Shown here: positions 1 through 10,225 of the stretch, piece by piece
Numbering within the stretch: position 1 is the stretch's first letter
Layout: each line of letters opens with the position of its first letter
Assembly: GCA_024449915.1 (NCBI GenBank)
Contig: JAMZAV010000050.1
Location: forward strand, 248,001 to 312,000
Reading direction: 5' to 3'
Length of the DNA stretch: 64,000 nucleotides
Source: Sweltsa coloradensis
Taxonomy: Eukaryota > Arthropoda > Insecta > Plecoptera > Chloroperlidae
The notes under the pieces: model-generated
Database searches by the model: none
Told to the model about the DNA's origin: nothing
Seen by the model: only the letters and a program-made list of their open reading frames with translations
Program-made: the position numbers and the translations under genes

Positions 1-475
1 AACTTAATATGGACTTTGAGGGCTTGCACGAAAAAATGCGGGTCTTAAATTGGAAAAAGAGATATGCACGAGAAATGGGTATTTAGTTATCTGTTGGTGG
101 GAGAGAACAGAACAAGAAAATGTTGTTTTCCCTCCATGTAATTTGAACAGTACGCAAGTACTGCACTCTAGACGCTCAGCGCCCGCACGCAAGTGCGCGG
201 TTACAGTATTTAACTGTAATACTAATTGGAAGGAGTGATTAAAATGTTATTAAAATTGAATGTTTTATGAAACATGACTAACATAATGGTAATATATTAA
301 TATTAATAATTGAGGTTCTTTTTTAAAGTGCAGTTATTAAGAGTTGGTTCGATGATTACTTTATAATGAGTTCATGCTATCTTCTTAGATGTGGACGGAT
401 AGCCATGGGATGTACAACAGTGGGGTCAGGAACAACATTTCCTTGTCACGCCTGTAGGGCATAAGATCAACCCTC
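1..475. other. Intergenic, no gene seen
   Basis: This AT-rich stretch has short overlapping ORFs on both strands that lack any family resemblance. I see no gene here. Confidence 0.4.
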
Positions 476-478
476 TCA

Positions 479-945
479 CCCATACTTGGGGAAGGAACTT
501 TTTAAATGAACTTGTTCCATTTTCTCAGAACTTTTTAAAGGAACTTGATCCTTTCAAGTGATCAAGTTCAAATTTTCCGGTAACTTTTCTGTTATAATAA
601 AGTAGTATATTTTGCACTAAGTAACACTTTTCAGTATTTGATAGCATTAACCTTGCCGTTACGTATCATTCATAATTTCATATCAAAGGCCCTATGTATT
701 ATCAGTCAGCTCTTGACAGCCGTACGCATGCTTGCAAGTTGCACGTCAGTGACTCTGTAGTCTCATTAAACAAACTTAAATACAAAAGTGGACTTTTTAA
801 AGGAACTTAAGTTCCTTTTTAAAAGGAACTTAAACATTTTAGAGTTAAGGGTGTAAAAAGAACAAGAACTTTATCGAAGCTCTTTTTTTTAATTGATGAA
901 CTGAATCTTTTAGAAGTTTCTTTTCAAAAGGAACTTCCCCAAGTA
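479..945. mobile_element. MITE-like inverted-repeat element
   Basis: The left end reads CATACTTGGGGAAGGAAC and the right end is its near-perfect inverted complement (GGAACTTCCCCAAGTATG), about 465 bp apart. The inside holds many AAGGAACTT and AAGTTCCTT words, which are partly palindromic. There is no coding potential. Related AAGGAAC words recur near 19.6 and 20.1 kb. I see no clear target duplication, so the class is unknown. Confidence 0.5.
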
Positions 946-1129
946 TGCTCCCACCACAAGATTGGCCACTAGTGTGACCCTCCACTCAACCACCTCCTTT
1001 CAATCTTAATTAACTTAGGCTGCGAAGGAAATACACTTTGCAAACCCCTTGAACTTAAATTCACCAAGCTACGGTTCCTTCTTCTAAATGAATTCGTTCT
1101 AAAGTCTAGTTCAATAGCTACTAGATTCT

Positions 1130-1835
1130 GCAAAACGTACACATTTTGGCGAGGAAATCGGTCGGAAGGTAAATAATTGTATAGTAATCCTATATACTAG
1201 TCCATTCCTTTCCAAAATACGACTCCATTGAGCCCATAAACTCAAAACCGTTTTCCCCATTGGAGCTACTTCAAAATAAGATGGTTTTTTGCCATTTCTT
1301 ATCCAATGTAAAACGTGAAATAATGCACTGTCCTCAGCTTGCAAAGATTGAAGTTCTTCATTTGACCATTTTGGTACCCGTGAAGTATCAATATTCAACA
1401 CAATCTCTGGACCTGACTTGATTATGGGTTGACGAGACAGTCCATCTGCATTCCCATGGTTCATTCCAGGGCGATGTTGAATCTCGAAGTCAAACTCTTC
1501 GAGTTGCTCAAACCACCTAGCCACTTGTCCCTCTGGGTCCCAGTATATCAAGTGATAGTCTTTGAAGTGGAAAACCTGATCCATAGCTTACTAGTGGTGC
1601 CCTCAACCCTGGTATAGGGGCTCTGCGGCTGCAACAAGCTGTGCACCTCTTACACCATAACTCTATGTCCTCACGCATCCCTGGCCAATAAAACCTTCTT
1701 CGAACCTTTTCTTAAGTTTTAGATATCCCTAAGTGACCTCCTGTTGGTGAACTTTGGAGTTCGTTTAATACCGAGATCAAACTTCTCGGTAGTAGAAGCT
1801 GTAAGCTGTCTGGATGATTATCTTCTTAGTGCCTT
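1130..1835 (-). pseudogene. Rearranged Ty3/gypsy pol fragment, inverted
   Basis: This minus-strand copy matches the plus-strand pol copy to its right but in scrambled order. Reading on the minus strand, 1835 to 1544 corresponds to the start of integrase (plus positions about 2510-2805). At about 1543 it jumps to RNase H sequence (about 2150-2500). The RNase H part includes the residues DGLSRQP, typical of the C-terminal end of gypsy RNase H. The copy ends in unrelated residues near 1130. It is a dead fragment left by inversion plus deletion or a permuted insertion, next to the longer copy. Confidence 0.75.
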
Positions 1836-3640
1836 CCTGCAATTAAAAAATTGTTTGGTGTCAAGTTCCGTATTAACACATCCTCAGCCGGAGTTGCAGT
1901 TCATACTGGATACTGATGCAAGTGGAACAGGCATTGGTGGTGTGCTGAGCCAGGTACAAGATGGAATGGAACGTGTTGTTGCATATTTCAGTCGCACTCT
2001 TACCAAAACTGAGAGAAACTACAGTGTAACAAGAAGGGAGATGCTTGCACTACTCAAGTCAGCGCAACACTTTCGACACTATCTCTATGGTAAGCGGTTT
2101 CTAGCAAGAACAGATCAAAGCGCACTTCGGTGGCTTCGTTCGTTTAAAGACCCAGAGGGACAAGTGGCTAGGTGGTTGGAGCAACTCGAAGAGTTTGACT
2201 TCGAGATTCAACATCGCCCTGGAATGAACCATGGGAATGCAGATGGACTGTCTCGTCAACCCATAATCAAGTCAGGTCCAGAGATTGTGTTGAATATTGA
2301 TACTTCATGGGTACGAAAATGGTCAAATGAAGAACTTCAATCTTTGCAAGCTGAGGACAGTGCATTATTTCACGTTGTACATTGGATAAGAAATGGCGCA
2401 AAACCATCTTATTTTGAAGTAGCTCCAATGGGGAAATCGGTTTTGAGTTTATGGGCTCAATGGAGTCGTTTTTTGGAAAGGAATGGACTAGTATATACTA
2501 TATAGGTTGTGGGAAGAAGATAATCATCCAGACAGCTTACAGCTTCTACCACCGAGAAGTTTGATCTCGGAGGTATTAAACGAACTCATAGTTTTACCAA
2601 CAGGAGGTCACTTAGGGATATCTAAAACTTTGGAAAAGGTTCGAGGAAGGTTTTATTGGCCAGGGATGCGTGAGGACATAGAGTTATGGTGTAAGAGGTG
2701 CACAGCTTGTTGCAGCCGCAGAGCCCCTATACCAGGGTTGAGGGCACCACTAGTAAGCTATGGATCAGGTTTTCCACTTCAAAGACTATCACTTGACATA
2801 TTGGGACCCTTGCCTTTGTCAACAAGAAAGAATAAGTACATCATGGTAGTCGCCAATCATTTCACAAAATGGGTCGAAGCGTATGCAGTTCCAAATAAAG
2901 AAGCTGAAACTGTTGCTGAAAGGCTAGTTACCGAGTTCATATGTCGATTTGGAGCTCCAATGAAAATCCACAGCGATCAAGGTCGACAGTTTGAATCACG
3001 GCTGTTTCAGGAGATGTGTCGGATGTTAGGCATGACAAAAACAAGAACCCTACTGTACCATCCTCAAGGTGATGGCTTAGTTGAACGTTTTAACCGAACG
3101 CTTCTTGAAATGCTTAGCAAATGGGTAAATGAAAATCAGACCACCTGGGACGACAGATTACCACATGTAATGATGGCATATCGCTCAAGTCCTCAAGCAT
3201 CTACTCAATTCAGTCCACATTTTCTTATGTTTGGAAGAGAAGTTCAACTACCACTGGATGTAGTGTTTGGCCAACCTCAACAAGTGGCAAGAGAGAGTGA
3301 TTATGTGTTCAAACTAAGGAATGATCTTGAAGCAGCTCACCAAGCAACACGGGAAAATTTAAATGTTTCACAGAAGATTCAAAAATCCTATTACGACCGA
3401 AGATGTGCAGGAAATCAATATCACGAAGGGGATCGTGTTTGGCTGTTAAATACTGTTGTGAAGCCACACAAAAATTGCATTATTCTTGGGAGGGTCCATA
3501 TGCAATTCAAAAACGTCTTTCCGACGTCACCTACCGAATCAAAGCAGATGGACATGGACCCAATGAAAGACGTCTTCGACACCATATTATAGTTGTTCAA
3601 TTCAACCGATTGAAACCCTTCTTTTAAGGGGGAGATAATG
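1836..3640 (+). mobile_element. Ty3/gypsy retrotransposon pol remnant (RNase H, integrase)
   Basis: The first frame (to 2505) encodes the end of the RT-RNase H region: an LDTDASGTGIGGVLSQ block, a TRREMLALL block and DGLSRQP. A stop at 2503-2505 separates it from the integrase frame (2507-3592). That frame carries the HHCC zinc finger (HLGI...CKRCTACC), the catalytic core (LDILGPLP, IHSDQGRQFES, GLVERFNRT) and part of the C-terminal domain. The GPY/F module (WEGPYAIQ) is in another frame after about 3450, so a frameshift is present. A purine-rich AAGGGGGAGATAATG just after the last frame looks like the polypurine tract before a 3' LTR. Gag, protease and most of RT are missing. This is a non-functional, 5'-truncated copy. 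Confidence 0.85.
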
Positions 3641-4221
3641 AAGTGTGGATTGGAATACACTAGGCAGTTCATATGTACAAGTTATCTAGTAGGCAGTGTT
3701 TAGAGATGTTGTTGATAAAAGAAATGAATGTGGTTATTGTGTAAAATGGTGTCTTCTCGAATGTTGGAAATATAAATGAAATAAAAGATTAAATAGTTAA
3801 TATGCATTACAGTATTTTAAACAATCAAATTGGTTTGTTCATAGTTTAATCACACCTAAATTTAGCTGTGGGGTATGGAGTATGGAGGTTTGGTGGGAGT
3901 AGCAGAGACAATAATAATCTGTTAAAAGTCAATTTCAAATGAGTCAATTACCAATCAACATTAACACAGTTTCTGGTAGAAGCAAAAAGTATTTAGGTAT
4001 TTATACATAAGAATGGAAAAATATGTAATTTGCGAGAAAATTTAGAGCTGTGTGAATCTATTACAAGTTTAAATTTTATTCTGTTTGAATAAAACGGACA
4101 ATGATAGATTTTTTATAATCACAAGAAAAGTTAGTATCAAATGTAAGAAACATTCACAACAGCACAAAATTATTTCTGAAATTACACATTTCCATTAGGA
4201 TGTGCCCGAGCAGGGGGGCTA
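3641..4221 (+). other. Possible 3' LTR remnant and spacer
   Basis: This AT-rich sequence follows the gypsy polypurine tract and has no ORF with a recognisable product. Part may be 3' LTR, but with no second LTR in the window the right border cannot be fixed. Confidence 0.3.
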
Positions 4222-4728
4222 CTATTTCTTTATTTTCGTATAGTAGAAGTGGTCGACTTCTCTGAAGAGATAGTCCACGAACGCGTGAGTATCCCTCATC
4301 TTGTCAACGTCGGCCGCCGCGATGAAGTCGCCTAGCGCGTCCGTGATCCTCTCCAGGTCGTGGTAGCCGAGGTGTCTGTACCTGTCGACCATCCCCCTCT
4401 CCAGCCCCTCCCACTGCGCGGTCTTCATGACGGCGCGCGCCTGCAGGAAGAACTCCCCGAGGTCCTTCTTCCGGCACCCGTCGTCTGGGATACGCTCCTC
4501 GAACCTGTGCATCAGGACGACGGGGAAGTCGCGACCCTCCAGGTCAACCAACGTGGACGCGTTCACTATCCCCTCAGTATCCTCCTTGATCTGTTTGATG
4601 CTCACATCCGGGTACTTCCTCTTGAGGGTCAACACGCACGCGACATAGTTCCCCGAGGACAGATACTGAGTCTGCGCTTGTTTTGTTCGCCGCGTAGCCT
4701 CGTCTTCAGGGCTACCACCCCCCCTTAT
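4222..4728 (-). CDS. LTLEEL-family ORF D (divergent member, last exon?)
   Basis: This is the most diverged member of a four-member family on this strand. The open frame enters from about 4728 (just after an in-frame stop) and ends with TTYYTKIKK-like residues at 4222. The shared landmark is the LTLKRKYP block near 4630-4612, which members A and B also carry. The later half (KKDLGEFFLQARAVMKTAQ, YRHLGYHDLERITDAL) is not clearly alignable with the others. There is no convincing ATG in frame, so it is probably an exon, perhaps 3' to member C, whose frame overlaps it by a few bases. GC content is much higher than the flanks. I do not recognise the function. Confidence 0.45.
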   Translation of the reverse strand: MRGGGSPEDEATRRTKQAQTQYLSSGNYVACVLTLKRKYPDVSIKQIKEDTEGIVNASTLVDLEGRDFPVVLMHRFEERIPDDGCRKKDLGEFFLQARAVMKTAQWEGLERGMVDRYRHLGYHDLERITDALGDFIAAADVDKMRDTHAFVDYLFREVDHFYYTKIKK

Positions 4729-5284
4729 GACGTAGAAAGAAATTCAACCCCGTGTCGTTACCGACATTTTCCTGCAACAAACACTTCATTTGATTGTCCT
4801 CGAAGCGTATCTTCCCTCTACGTCCAAGTTTCGCCTCCTTGTCGGTCATCACTACCTCGACTTTCTTCTCGAAGACCTTGAGAATGTTGGAGCTCTTGAG
4901 TTCCTCCACGGTGAGCGCGGTGATGACCTCGATGACGGCGTTCTGCAGCCTGTGGTTGTGCACCGTGTCCCGGTACTTGATGTTGAGGTTGTCTTTGACG
5001 GCCAGCCACGCGGACTTGCCGAGCAGCTCCAGCTCGTCCAGGGCGCGAGAAGCTACGACTCCGCTCGTGTCACTTCCTGTGTACCCCCCTGTCCGCCGGT
5101 ACTTCCCGATGATGATCGCCCAGACGGAGTTCTCCAGCTCCTCCAGGATCGCGTACCAGGTATCTCTGTGCACTGTCGGGTCGCCTATGTCCGCGGGTCG
5201 ACGAGACGGGTATTCCATCAGGAGGAAGGTGATGACGCGGCAGGAAGTGACGAAACGACGACGGAAGACGTCGACTCTTAACAT
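4712..5284 (-). CDS. LTLEEL-family ORF C
   Basis: An ATG at 5284 opens a frame of about 190 codons ending at 4712. The N-terminal half (VITFLLMEYP ... AILEELENSVWAIIIGKY) matches the first repeat of members A and B. The second half (LLGKSAWLAVKDNLNIKY, ALTVEELKSSNIL, VFEKKVEV) is nearly identical to member A, also at DNA level. The C-terminal tail after VEVVMTDKEAK is unlike the others and could be intron read-through; a GTAACG donor-like site lies near 4760. Frequent G/C third positions contrast with the AT-rich surroundings. No known domain is recognised; the protein looks soluble and helical. Whether it is a complete gene or an exon of a larger gene is open. Confidence 0.45.
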   Translation of the reverse strand: MLRVDVFRRRFVTSCRVITFLLMEYPSRRPADIGDPTVHRDTWYAILEELENSVWAIIIGKYRRTGGYTGSDTSGVVASRALDELELLGKSAWLAVKDNLNIKYRDTVHNHRLQNAVIEVITALTVEELKSSNILKVFEKKVEVVMTDKEAKLGRRGKIRFEDNQMKCLLQENVGNDTGLNFFLRHKGGW

Positions 5285-5377
5285 GGAGTTGACTCGGCGA
5301 AGACGAAACACAAGAGACAGACAGTAGATTCTGTATACATGGCAGAACTGATGAAGGAAGACGGAGAGGGAAAACAA

Positions 5378-5462
5378 AGACGAAGACGAAGACGAAGACG
5401 AAGACGAAGACGAAGACGAAGACGAAGACGAAGACGAAGACGAAGACGAAGACGAAGACGAA
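5378..5462. repeat. (GACGAA)n microsatellite
   Basis: About fourteen uninterrupted GACGAA hexamers lie just upstream of ORF C on its own strand, where they read as a pyrimidine-rich TTCGTC tract. Confidence 0.95.
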
Positions 5463-5629
5463 TTATATCATGTATTAGTAATGCATTACAACTATCGATA
5501 TGTAGAGATGAGTAAAATTGGCTCCGCGTTATAAATTTCCAAAACAATTAATTGCAGACGTTAGACCTACCTACATGTTTTGCATTCATTATTATTCTTG
5601 AGTATAGGGCAATGGTCAAACTAATCTCC

Positions 5630-5745
5630 CACCAGAGCGCAAAACGATCGGGGTTTGGTCACCGCCATGTGTACGTTCCACTGGAATCACAATGTAAAGA
5701 GTCCTGTGACCAAACTCCGATCATACGATCCTGGCGAAGAATCCG
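5630..5745. repeat. Short palindromic repeat, copy 1
   Basis: Inverted arms GATCGGGGTTTGGTCAC and GTGACCAAACTCCGATC flank about 40 bp. The same unit, about 80% similar, occurs at 53725-53830 inside the CCDC43 gene. The palindrome, dispersal and lack of coding suggest a small non-autonomous element. Confidence 0.55.
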
Positions 5746-5759
5746 GGAGCACCAGGTCG

Positions 5760-6404
5760 TCATAGCTTACTCATCCGCTTGACGTCCTTGGCCATGGCCG
5801 AGCCTATCCTCCTCTCTATGACCCTGAGAACGGTCGTGCTCTTCAGTTCCTCCAGCGTGAGCGCGGGTACGACCTCCATCATGGCTCTCTCCAGCTTCTC
5901 CTGCTGCTTGCTGTACTTGCTGTTGACCTTCTCCTTGAGCGCGAGCCACGCTGTCCGGCCCAGGAGCTGGTTCAGCGCGGCGAAGTGCTCGGCGTCCTCC
6001 TCCGAGTACCCTGCCCCGCCGTACGTGTACACGATGATGGCGTCCAGGTGATCGCTCTCCAGCTCCTCGAGGGTGAAGCTTCTCAGGATGTTGTTGATGT
6101 CCGTCTCCAGGTCGGACACCTTGGAGGCGGGGTACTTGCGCTTCAGAGTGAAGGCGATGGCCAGGAGGAACTGACGGCTCTCGGCTGTTTCCCCGATCTT
6201 GTTTATCAAACGTGCAACGTTGTTACAGCTCTTGGATTTACCTAGAGAATCAGACAGACCAATCAGTGACACACGCACAGACGGATAGACGGGAAGAAAC
6301 TCGAAGCAGATAGAGGCGCTTCGCTCCCTGATATTCATATATTCACTGGTTAGGGAGTGATCATAATGGGGAGCGAGGCGAATCGTTCCGTCTCCCGAAA
6401 GCAT
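5760..6404 (-). CDS. LTLEEL-family ORF B
   Basis: This is an open frame of 214 codons with an ATG at 6404. The first 70 residues are not shared with the other members, so the true start may instead be an acceptor near 6240. The conserved part has two tandem repeats of about 65 residues. Repeat 1 runs from FLLAIAFTLKRKYP to RSFTLEELESDHLDAIIV. Repeat 2 runs from TAWLALKEKVNSKY to PALTLEELKSTTVLRVI. Both centre on the motif LT(L/V)EEL(E/K)S. There is no signal peptide, membrane segment or known catalytic motif. Member A lies 600 bp upstream and member C about 480 bp downstream in the same orientation, so this is a tandem family or a multi-exon gene of repeated domains. Function unknown. Confidence 0.5.
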   Translation of the reverse strand: MLSGDGTIRLAPHYDHSLTSEYMNIRERSASICFEFLPVYPSVRVSLIGLSDSLGKSKSCNNVARLINKIGETAESRQFLLAIAFTLKRKYPASKVSDLETDINNILRSFTLEELESDHLDAIIVYTYGGAGYSEEDAEHFAALNQLLGRTAWLALKEKVNSKYSKQQEKLERAMMEVVPALTLEELKSTTVLRVIERRIGSAMAKDVKRMSKL

Positions 6405-6564
6405 TCACTTATATTTGGTGGAGGTGCCGGGTATATACATCACTATGTATCATCATTATTAAAGGGTAATGTCAACAAACAACACTGCATTTCAACTGGA
6501 TTCAAGGTCATGTTTAGTTTGTACCAAGAAAAATGTATATAATTAATATTGATGCATTAGAGAA

Positions 6565-6831
6565 TTGGTGGGTGTAGAGAAGTTAAGTGACAAGATAGGA
6601 AGGACACGATTGAGATGGTATGGACATATGAAACGAATGGGAGAAAATAGGATGCCCAAGAAAATGTATGAAAGAATCATTGAAGAAGGAAGAAGGAGAC
6701 AGGGTAGACCAAGAACGAGATAGAAGGACATCATAGCAGAAGACTTGGAGGAAAGAGGAGAGAGCTGGGAAGATGTGGAAGAGAAACGATTGTGGGAAGA
6801 TATAGAAAGAAGTGGAAAATATGGTTGCTAA
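6565..6831 (+). pseudogene. LINE reverse-transcriptase C-terminal fragment
   Basis: This frame encodes the tail typical of many LINE ORF2 proteins: VGVEKLSDKIGRTRLRWYGH, then MGENRMP, then RQGRPR, then an EDLEERGESWEDVE region. One in-frame TAG lies after RPRTR. It is related to the longer copy at 21639-22445. It is a short dead fragment. Confidence 0.75.
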
Positions 6832-6996
6832 ACCCATGCATCCAATTATACAAGGGCATATCATTTTTGAGTTATTATGTTCAATTTTCGAGTCAATGAA
6901 ATATTACTGGTTTTGGTTTCAAAGTTTGTTTGGAGTCGATTTTCTTCGTTGCTAAGGGCAACCATTGCGTGACGTCACCACTAATAATGTCTATAA

Positions 6997-7496
6997 CTAA
7001 AAAATAGACCACCTACCCAGACGTTTGACATCCTGGGCCATCAAGACCTCGACTTTCTTCTCAAAGACGTTGAGAATGTTGGAGCTCTTGAGTTCCTCCA
7101 CGGTGAGCGCGGTGATGACCTCGATGACGGCGTTCTGCAGCCTGTGGTTGTGCACCGTGTCCCGGTACTTGATGTTGAGGTTGTCCTTGACGGCCAGCCA
7201 CGCGGACTTGCCGAGCAGCTCGCTCAGGGCGGAGAAGTACTCCTCGTCGCACTTCCTGTACCCCCCGTCGCCGTACTTCCCGATGATGATCGCCTCCAGC
7301 CGGTAGTTCTCCAGCTCCTCCAGGGTCAGCGTGGACAGGATCTTGTTGATGTCTGTCTCGAGGTCAGACAGCACGGAGCTGGGGTACTTGCGCATCAGGG
7401 TGAGGGTAGTGACCAGGAGGAAGTGACGGATTGAGGACGTCGCCCCTCTCTTGTTCAAGTGACTACTCTCGATGTTGCCTTGAAAGATACCAAGGT
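6997..7496 (-). CDS. LTLEEL-family ORF A
   Basis: The frame is open from an acceptor-like TATCTTTCAAG near 7485 to a stop at 6997; no in-frame ATG precedes the conserved part, so it is probably an exon. It contains both family repeats: FLLVTTLTLMRKYP through ILSTLTLEELENYRLEAIII, and SAWLAVKDNLNIKY through ITALTVEELKSSNIL. A glycine-rich linker (KYGDGGYRK) joins them. About 165 bp of the second repeat is almost identical in DNA to member C although the flanks have diverged. It is GC-rich at third positions. No function can be assigned from sequence alone. Confidence 0.5.
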
Positions 7497-7573
7497 GTCA
7501 CGCTCGAGAGTTCAGGAACTACTTTTTGAATAGAAATGCATAAATTTGGCGTTTTTTGAAGATGTTAAAGCCG

Positions 7574-8166
7574 TAGGGGTTACCGCCCATAAGAGCGCCG
7601 CAATAAGGGCGAAACCAAGAAGAGCGCGGTAATAAGAGCGAAAGGGACATAAGAGCGACAGACCAATAAGAGCGAAAGGCCAATAAGAGCGACTCCAAAA
7701 AGAGCGAATGACCGATAAGAGCGACAGCCCAATAAGAGCGAATGACCAATAAGAGTGACAGACAAAAAAGAGCGACAGGCCGAGACATGCCAAAAAGAAC
7801 TACACACTATTAAGAGCGAATTTCGCTAATTTTGCTACCATTTATACAGGTATCTATTTTTATTTTATTTTAATGTGGAGCAACTTTGTCAATGCTAACT
7901 CATGCTGGCGCTATAATTAACCTGGCGCTCTTATTGGCCTGTCGCTCTTATGATCGCCTTATGGTCTTCGCTCATGTTGGTCATTCGCTCTTTTGGGCCT
8001 GTCGCTCTTGTTGGCCATTCGCTCTTTTTGGAGTCGCTCTTATTGGTTAGTCGCTCTTATTTACCTGTCGACCTTATTGGTCTGTCGCTCTTATGGGCGG
8101 CGCCCTTATTGTCGCGCTCTATTGGGCGGCGGGCTTGTTGCCGCGCTCTTTTGACCGTGAGCCCTA
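7574..8166. mobile_element. Foldback element built of a 17-bp unit
   Basis: The left half repeats a degenerate unit of about 17 bp on the minus strand and the right half repeats it on the plus strand (consensus close to TCGCTCTTATTGGCCTG). There are roughly a dozen units per arm around an unrelated 110-bp AT-rich centre (about 7815-7920). The ends are TAGGGGTTACCG and its imperfect complement ending GAGCCCTA, resembling hAT-type TAGGG termini. I see no clear target duplication. Apparent repeats such as RSYWPFALIG in translation arise from the DNA repeat and are not protein evidence. Confidence 0.65.
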
Positions 8167-8188
8167 AGAATAGCAATGGAACCTTTTT

Positions 8189-8636
8189 TGAGCGAGCGTA
8201 GCGAGCGTCTCCACTTGACTCTTTTGGCTCGAATGTCTGGGTTTTTTTTGTTTGTTTGTTTGTTTTTTGTTTGTTTTTTGTTTTTTGTTTTTCTGTTACT
8301 GCTTCGATACAGGTCGCACCGTTTCTCTGATCGACCTGAAATTTTTCACACATGTACATACCACCTAGGCGGGTTGCTGTATAGTTTTTGAACAAAATCC
8401 GATCGTTGGTTATAAAAAAATAATAAATAAAAAAAAAAAAAATGTTCCGATCGTTATGAAATTTTGCAGGGTCAATAAGTACAACATTCTCTCCTATTTT
8501 ACAAATTTTCAGCTAAATCGGTCAAGACCTTAAAGACTTATTGGTATGTAACATTATGGGAATGTCGTACTTGGGTCGTTGTTGCACGTACCGGTGCTTG
8601 CTCAACAACGCGACGGGACTTTAGCGTTTTCCCAGT
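8189..8636 (+). mobile_element. Helitron-like non-autonomous element, copy 1
   Basis: It begins TGAGCGAGCGTAGCGAG and ends with ACGCGACGGGACTTTAGCG followed by TTTTCCCAGT. Copies at 20.93, 35.61, 36.85 and 52.27 kb share this 3' end (AACGC...GCGTT pairing, then CCTAGT). The body shares GTCGCACCGTTTCTCTGATC with copy 2. It has no coding region. Confidence 0.5.
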
Positions 8637-9461
8637 AATGCCACCATTGAAACCTCTTGTATCAGTGTTTTGCCTAATTTAAATGTATTGCAAAAATCAA
8701 AAAAAAAACTGCAAGGGGGATTGTCCCCCTTGCACCAACAAACAATCCGATGACATGTATTGGGTCTGCATGGTATTTGTCTGCATAGTATGGTATTGTT
8801 GGTTTGTAGATGTCTTGTTTTTCAGTGTTGACTTGCTCAGCTTGATCTCCACTGCGTTCAAAGCGTACCGTCGGGTCAAGTATGAAACCTTTCCTTGTAG
8901 TTGAATTAACTGCTATGATGTCGATCCGCCGAATACTTCCAAGTGCAGACAAGCCGTTCACTTCTTCAGCTACTTCTCAGCCCAGTTTCCCAAAATTGAT
9001 TGGCGATTAGAGACCGGACATGGTTATGACGACTGTTCCTAAGTAACTCTCCATGTTTGCAGAAGCCAAGAACGTGAGGAAGGGTTTCTATCTCGCTATC
9101 GCAACGATGTGTGAAAAAGTATAATATTGTAAAAAATTAATCTTCAAATGTTTCTATTTCGATGAAATTTATTTGCATTCGGAGTACAAGAAGTCCCTTT
9201 CGCTTTTTGGGTTATCATGGAAATTACAAAGATGCTACAAAATGTTAAATTTACACGAATATTTTTATATAAAACCAATTACGGATTATTTAGATCATGA
9301 GCGCGTCAACCGTTACATCATAATGCGCCACTCCAACCTATAGGGGATATGAGGAGGATAATCCCATGCTAGTTAGAACCAGCCATGTATTGTTAGGGAG
9401 AGGAAAGGGGGTGTTCTCACGTCGCGGCAGTCATCGTCTTTGTCATCGTTTAAGTTGTTAT

Positions 9462-9462
9462 G

Positions 9463-9496
<34 letters not shown>

Positions 9497-9498
9497 GG
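9462..9498. repeat. (GTC)n microsatellite
   Basis: About twelve GTC triplets in a row lie in non-coding sequence. Confidence 0.9.
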
Positions 9499-9850
9499 GA
9501 CGTCGTGAAGGGAAGGAGGATGGACTCCCAATGATGACTGCCAGTGCTCGCCTCTAGTTTTGGACTCATCTACTTACTAGTTGATATTTGCGGGATTGGT
9601 CGCCTTTTACGTTTAGCAGATCGTAAAATTCAAACCCTAACCCCCATCTAACCCCAAACGTACTTCTATTCGCGACATTGCATGGCTATAGGCCTAGGCC
9701 TCCTGTTCTTTTGAATGGGGTCAGTTATATAATATGTTAGCATAACAATACCTTTAAATTAAGGGTTAAATTGTGCTCGATATTTTGAGTCGAGTGTTTG
9801 GCACTCTCGACTCGAAGTCGAAGATGTGTTTTAATTAAACAAAGAAACTA

Positions 9851-10225
9851 AACCGAAAATGTATCAAAATATTACTTTTATCGAAATACCAAATAGGACA
9901 ACGTAGGCTACATTTTTTTAAAAAAAAGAACCTAGGGCCTACCGAAACTAGGATATGAATTTTTGGGATTGTTCAAATGTCTGCTCCCCTTAAGCCCTAA
10001 ATATTTAGGAGAATTGTTTATTATTATTGTTTCTTGAAACCGAAAATGTATCAAAATATTACTTCTATCGAAATACCAAATAGGACAACGTAGGCTACAT
10101 TTAAAAAAAAAGAACCTAGGGCCTACCGAAACTAGGATATGAATTTTTGGGAATGTTCAAATGTAGCTCCCCTTTAGCCCCAAATATTTAGGAGAATTGT
10201 TTTTTTTATTATTGTTCTTTATTGT
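9851..10225. repeat. 187-bp tandem duplication
   Basis: Two copies, starting AACCGAAAATGTATCAAAAT at 9851 and again at 10038, differ by a few substitutions and a short poly-A length change. There is no coding potential. Confidence 0.85.

Noticed and set aside
7580..8201. Overlapping ORFs with RSYWPFALIG-like repeats, resembling a membrane protein
   Set aside because: Several frames are open at once because the 17-bp DNA repeat lacks stops; the protein repeat follows from the DNA repeat.
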